64,000 bases of DNA from Eubacteriales bacterium. Its GTDB lineage: Bacteria > Bacillota > Clostridia > Christensenellales > Aristaeellaceae. Each line of letters starts with the position of its first letter. Position 1 is the stretch's first letter. The stretch covers positions 17,429 to 81,428 of the forward strand of contig JAQUWD010000013.1 of NCBI GenBank assembly GCA_028693055.1, read 5' to 3'. A model generated the notes under the pieces. The model was given only the letters and a program-made list of their open reading frames with translations. It was not told where the DNA came from and did no database searches. Both the position numbers and the translations under genes were made by a program. Positions 61,506 through 64,000 of this stretch are shown piece after piece.

Positions 61506-61800
61506 GATATGAAGAGTGGGGTACAGGGGTCTCAGACCCCTGTCGGGGTTTGGGGCAGCGCCCCAAAAGCCTAATGGCAAAGCGAATAGACAAAAGCAAA
61601 CCAGCGAAGCGCTGTTTGCGACGGCAGTCGGTAGTCACTTCTTCTTGGAAGGCTCCTCTGAGTATAAATAGAAAGGGTGGGGTACAGGGGTCTCAGACCC
61701 CTGTCGGGGTTTGGGGCAGCGCCCCAAAAGCCTAATGGCAAAGCGAATAGACGAAAGCAAACCAACGAAGCGCTGTTTGCGACAGTGGTCGGTAGCCGAC
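61502..61800. repeat. 161-bp tandem duplication of a hairpin element
   Basis: Copy 1 starts near 61502 and copy 2 near 61663; GTGGGGTAC occurs at 61516 and 61677. Each has CAGGGGTCT-C-AGACCCCTG (61524-61542 and 61685-61703), then TTTGGGGC-AGC-GCCCCAAA (61549-61567 and 61710-61728), and a conserved tail to about 61640 and 61795. The copies differ by a few substitutions, and the flank after CGGTAG diverges. No gene is supported. The rest of 61439-61993 holds the two terminators. Confidence 0.88.
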
Positions 61801-61919
61801 TGCCAGATAAACGCACCAAAAAATTTTCGAAAAATGATTGGGGGAGAAGGAGAATGAAAGAGAAGGTCGAATAAATAGAATTGGGCAAGTTTTTTGAATT
61901 TACCTTCCTCTTCCTCTAA

Positions 61920-61960
61920 CAAACAAAAACTGACGCGGTCATCGCGTCAGTTTTTGTTTG
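61920..61960. terminator. Terminator of the LysR gene
   Basis: An 18-bp perfect stem from CAAACAAAAACTGACGCG (61920-61937) to 61943-61960 with loop GTCAT. The A/T runs make it bidirectional. Confidence 0.92.
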
Positions 61961-61993
61961 TATACAACGAGATAAATAGCGATTTTCGGTGCA

Positions 61994-62890
61994 CTATAAG
62001 AAGCTTTCTAACTTTGCGGAGCCTTCCATGGTGATTGCGATCAAAGCTTGTAAGCCGGCGGATAGATATTTGTTTTTGTGGTATATGAGATATAATTGGC
62101 GGGAAAGCGGTAAGGTTTGAAGATTGACCCGGTGTAGCTTTCCGGCTTGTAGAGCGTCCATGACTAGCTTTTCGGGAAGAACGGATACGCCGCCCCCTTT
62201 TGCTACCGCATGTATGAGAGCTGTGGTGCTGACGCTCTCCCATGCGGGCGTAAAGCAATACCCTAAAACGGTGACAGCGCTTTGGAATAACTCCCGGGTG
62301 CCGCTTCCCCGCTCGCGCAGGAAGAGGGGCTGCGCCAGAAAGGCTTCTAGGGTAACGGGCGCGCCGTTGGCAAAGGCATGGTTTTGGCCGCATACGGCGA
62401 TTAAATGATCTTCCATAAAGGGCTGGGCTACCATGGAGTCATCGTTGACCACACCCTCGACAAAACCGATATCCAGACGACCGCTGCGCACGGCATTGAT
62501 GATTCGATCTGTGTTGTCCACCGTAACCAACGGTTGCAGATGAGGAAAGCGTTCCTCCAGCTTTTGCACATAGCCGGGTAATAAGCAGGAGCCGATGGTT
62601 AGGCTGCCGCCAATTCGGATTTGACCAACTGCGTCGGGATTGCGCATGGCTTGTTCCATTTCGTCAAATAAGGAGACGACATGAATCGCATAGTCCAGCA
62701 TACGCTTACCGTCCGACGTGATTTGGATACGGCGGGTCAGGCGGTCAAATAGCTTAACGCCATAGTTTTCTTCCAGCTCCTTGATGGCAAGACTGACGGC
62801 AGGCTGCGTCATATATAGCTTTTCCGCCGCGCCTGTGATGCTGCCGCAGGAGCAAACCGCAGTGAAGATCTTCAAATGGCGAATGGTCAT
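61994..62890 (-). CDS. LysR-family transcriptional regulator
   Basis: 298 residues. The N-terminal winged helix-turn-helix (about 1-60) has GSITGAAEKLYMTQPAVSLAIKELE, and the C-terminal periplasmic-binding-type effector domain (about 90-290) includes GSLTIGSCLLPGY and RERGSGTRELF, close to CysB/CbbR-like regulators. AAAGGAG lies 6 bases before the ATG at 62890; an in-frame upstream ATG (62935) lacks one. It is divergent from the chromate transporter pair and may regulate it (inference). Confidence 0.92.
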   Translation of the reverse strand: MTIRHLKIFTAVCSCGSITGAAEKLYMTQPAVSLAIKELEENYGVKLFDRLTRRIQITSDGKRMLDYAIHVVSLFDEMEQAMRNPDAVGQIRIGGSLTIGSCLLPGYVQKLEERFPHLQPLVTVDNTDRIINAVRSGRLDIGFVEGVVNDDSMVAQPFMEDHLIAVCGQNHAFANGAPVTLEAFLAQPLFLRERGSGTRELFQSAVTVLGYCFTPAWESVSTTALIHAVAKGGGVSVLPEKLVMDALQAGKLHRVNLQTLPLSRQLYLIYHKNKYLSAGLQALIAITMEGSAKLESFL

Positions 62891-62998
62891 CGCATACTCC
62901 TTTACCATACATATTAATTTCAATATGATTTTCATATAATTATATTATTTTACTTATTTTTTGTCAAGCCGTATACTGCTGAACAAGGAGGGATGAGC

Positions 62999-63583
62999 TT
63001 GCAAGGCAGGAGAAAAGTATACAAAGAACTATTTATGTCAACCTTGAAGCTGAGCGCGTGCACGTTTGGGGGCGGCTTCGTTATTGTTCCCCTAATGCGA
63101 AAAAGATTCGTTGACGAGCTGCATTGGATTGATGAGAGGGAGATGCTTGATTTAATCGCCGTGTCCCAATCTTCACCCGGGCCGATTGCCGTTAACGCTT
63201 CGTTGATGATCGGCTATCGTATGGGCGGGATTGTGGGGGCGCTTATTACCGCATTGGGTACGGTGCTACCGCCCATGGTGATCATCTCCGTTATCTCCTA
63301 TTTTTACGCACAGTTTCGCAATAACGCTTATGTGAATGCGGTAATGGGGGGAATGCAGGCAGGGGTGGCGGCTGTCATCTGCAACGTTGTGGTGGACATG
63401 GGCAAATCGGTAGGGAAAGGCTTGTTGTCCATTGGATTGATGATCGGCGTATTTATTGCCGTGTATTTCTTCAAGGTGAGCATTCTATGGGTGATTCTAC
63501 TCTGCGGGCTGATCGGCTATGGGACGGGAAGCATCCAAGAAAAAAACAGAGCCAAACTTGGGAACGGCGGTGAACAGAGATGA
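62999..63583 (+). CDS. Chromate transporter, first half-size subunit
   Basis: 194 residues. The CHR domain shows ACTFGGGFVIVPLMRKRFVD near residue 22, then SQSSPGPIAVNASLMIGYRMGG near 62, with about five membrane helices. Half-size CHR proteins act as pairs; they export chromate in some species, but other anions are likely natural substrates. AAGGAGGG at 62985-62992 directly touches an ATG at 62993 but is 6 bases from the in-frame TTG at 62999, chosen here; the difference is two residues. The next gene overlaps its stop. Confidence 0.9.
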   Translation: MQGRRKVYKELFMSTLKLSACTFGGGFVIVPLMRKRFVDELHWIDEREMLDLIAVSQSSPGPIAVNASLMIGYRMGGIVGALITALGTVLPPMVIISVISYFYAQFRNNAYVNAVMGGMQAGVAAVICNVVVDMGKSVGKGLLSIGLMIGVFIAVYFFKVSILWVILLCGLIGYGTGSIQEKNRAKLGNGGEQR

Positions 63584-64000
63584 TCTATTTGGAACTGTTT
63601 TGGAGCATGTTTCAAATTGGACTGTTTAGCGTGGGAGGCGGTTATGTTGCGATTCCGTTGATACAACATCAAATCGTCGAACTCCATGGATGGCTGACCG
63701 CAACGGAATTTACGGACATTATTACGATTGCGGAGATGACCCCCGGCCCCATTGCCATCAATTCCGCGACCTTTGTGGGCATACGGGTGGGCGGGATGCT
63801 GGGCGCGCTGGTATCGACCTTCGCATGCGTGCTGCCCTCCTGCGTGATTGTGGTGCTCCTTGCAAAGCTATACTATCGCTATCGTAATCTCAATGCGATA
63901 CAGTACGTGCTGGAAGGATTGCGCCCGGCAGTGGTAGCCATGATTGCGTCAGCCGGGCTTGGCATTGTTCTGCTTGCTTTCTTTGAGCAAGGGGTGATCA
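63580..64000 (+). CDS. Chromate transporter, second half-size subunit (3' partial)
   Basis: The gene starts with ATGA overlapping the upstream stop and runs off the window end after 140 codons. The pattern FQIGLFSVGGGYVAIPLIQ and EMTPGPIAINSATFVG matches the CHR domain and parallels the first half, consistent with an inverted-topology heterodimer. Completeness cannot be judged. Confidence 0.9.
   Translation, partial: MIYLELFWSMFQIGLFSVGGGYVAIPLIQHQIVELHGWLTATEFTDIITIAEMTPGPIAINSATFVGIRVGGMLGALVSTFACVLPSCVIVVLLAKLYYRYRNLNAIQYVLEGLRPAVVAMIASAGLGIVLLAFFEQGVI

Overview
The window reads as a continuous piece of a chromosome from a Bacillota/Clostridia-type bacterium of moderately high GC. The evidence is conserved Firmicute gene orders (darA-holB-ricT; yicC-remA-gmk-rpoZ-coaBC; yajC next to a TIGR04086 membrane protein), strong AGGAGG ribosome binding sites, sigma-A type promoters with 17-bp spacers, and oligosaccharide ABC importers typical of gut Clostridia. 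A Christensenellales-like gut anaerobe would fit, but that placement is inference. No rRNA, tRNA, CRISPR array, transposase or prophage gene was recognised.

Layout. 0-4.1 kb: a partial secreted CHAP-like protein, a DUF3021 membrane protein, a phosphodiester glycosidase and a two-component system. 4.2-10.6 kb: a sialic-acid-type catabolic cluster, with a FadR/GntR regulator and an AGE-family epimerase divergent from a binding protein, two permeases and an N-acetylneuraminate lyase-like aldolase; an operator-like palindrome lies on the promoter. 10.8-19.5 kb: housekeeping blocks (c-di-AMP receptor, delta' clamp loader subunit, RicT, ferredoxin, an ABC-2 exporter, then YicC-RemA-Gmk-RpoZ-CoaBC). 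19.5-20.4 kb: a DUF5131 protein where priA often lies in relatives.

20.5-32.7 kb is the most distinctive coding region. It is one tightly packed operon of an exported membrane protein, an ABC-2 ATPase and permease, a coiled-coil membrane protein, a MoxR AAA+ ATPase, a DUF58 protein and two large von Willebrand A membrane proteins. Four MIDAS-type DxSxS motifs occur in three consecutive genes. An orphan FtsX-like permease with its own promoter follows. 35-48.5 kb: an aldo/keto reductase, a noncoding region of tandem repeats and hairpins, TIGR04086 and YajC, a secreted protein, a 998-residue zinc-ribbon and repeat membrane protein, an acyltransferase, an M29 aminopeptidase, FtsH and a uracil/xanthine permease. 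48.8-57.8 kb: a large surface protein with Ig-like domains, DUF2461, a phosphohexomutase, a GH18 enzyme, NUDIX, MATE and an Eis-like acetyltransferase. 57.9-61.5 kb: a second carbohydrate ABC importer (LplB/YtcP/LplA type). 61.5-64 kb: a tandem duplication, a LysR regulator and a divergent pair of chromate transporter halves; the last gene runs off the end.

The noncoding DNA is also informative. Several intergenic regions carry serial hairpins. One 162-bp element sits between two identical 28-bp copies of a terminator hairpin and brings its own two-way terminator. Related hairpins occur at 37.1 kb, where one supplies the stop codon of a gene, and twice in a 161-bp tandem duplication at 61.5 kb.
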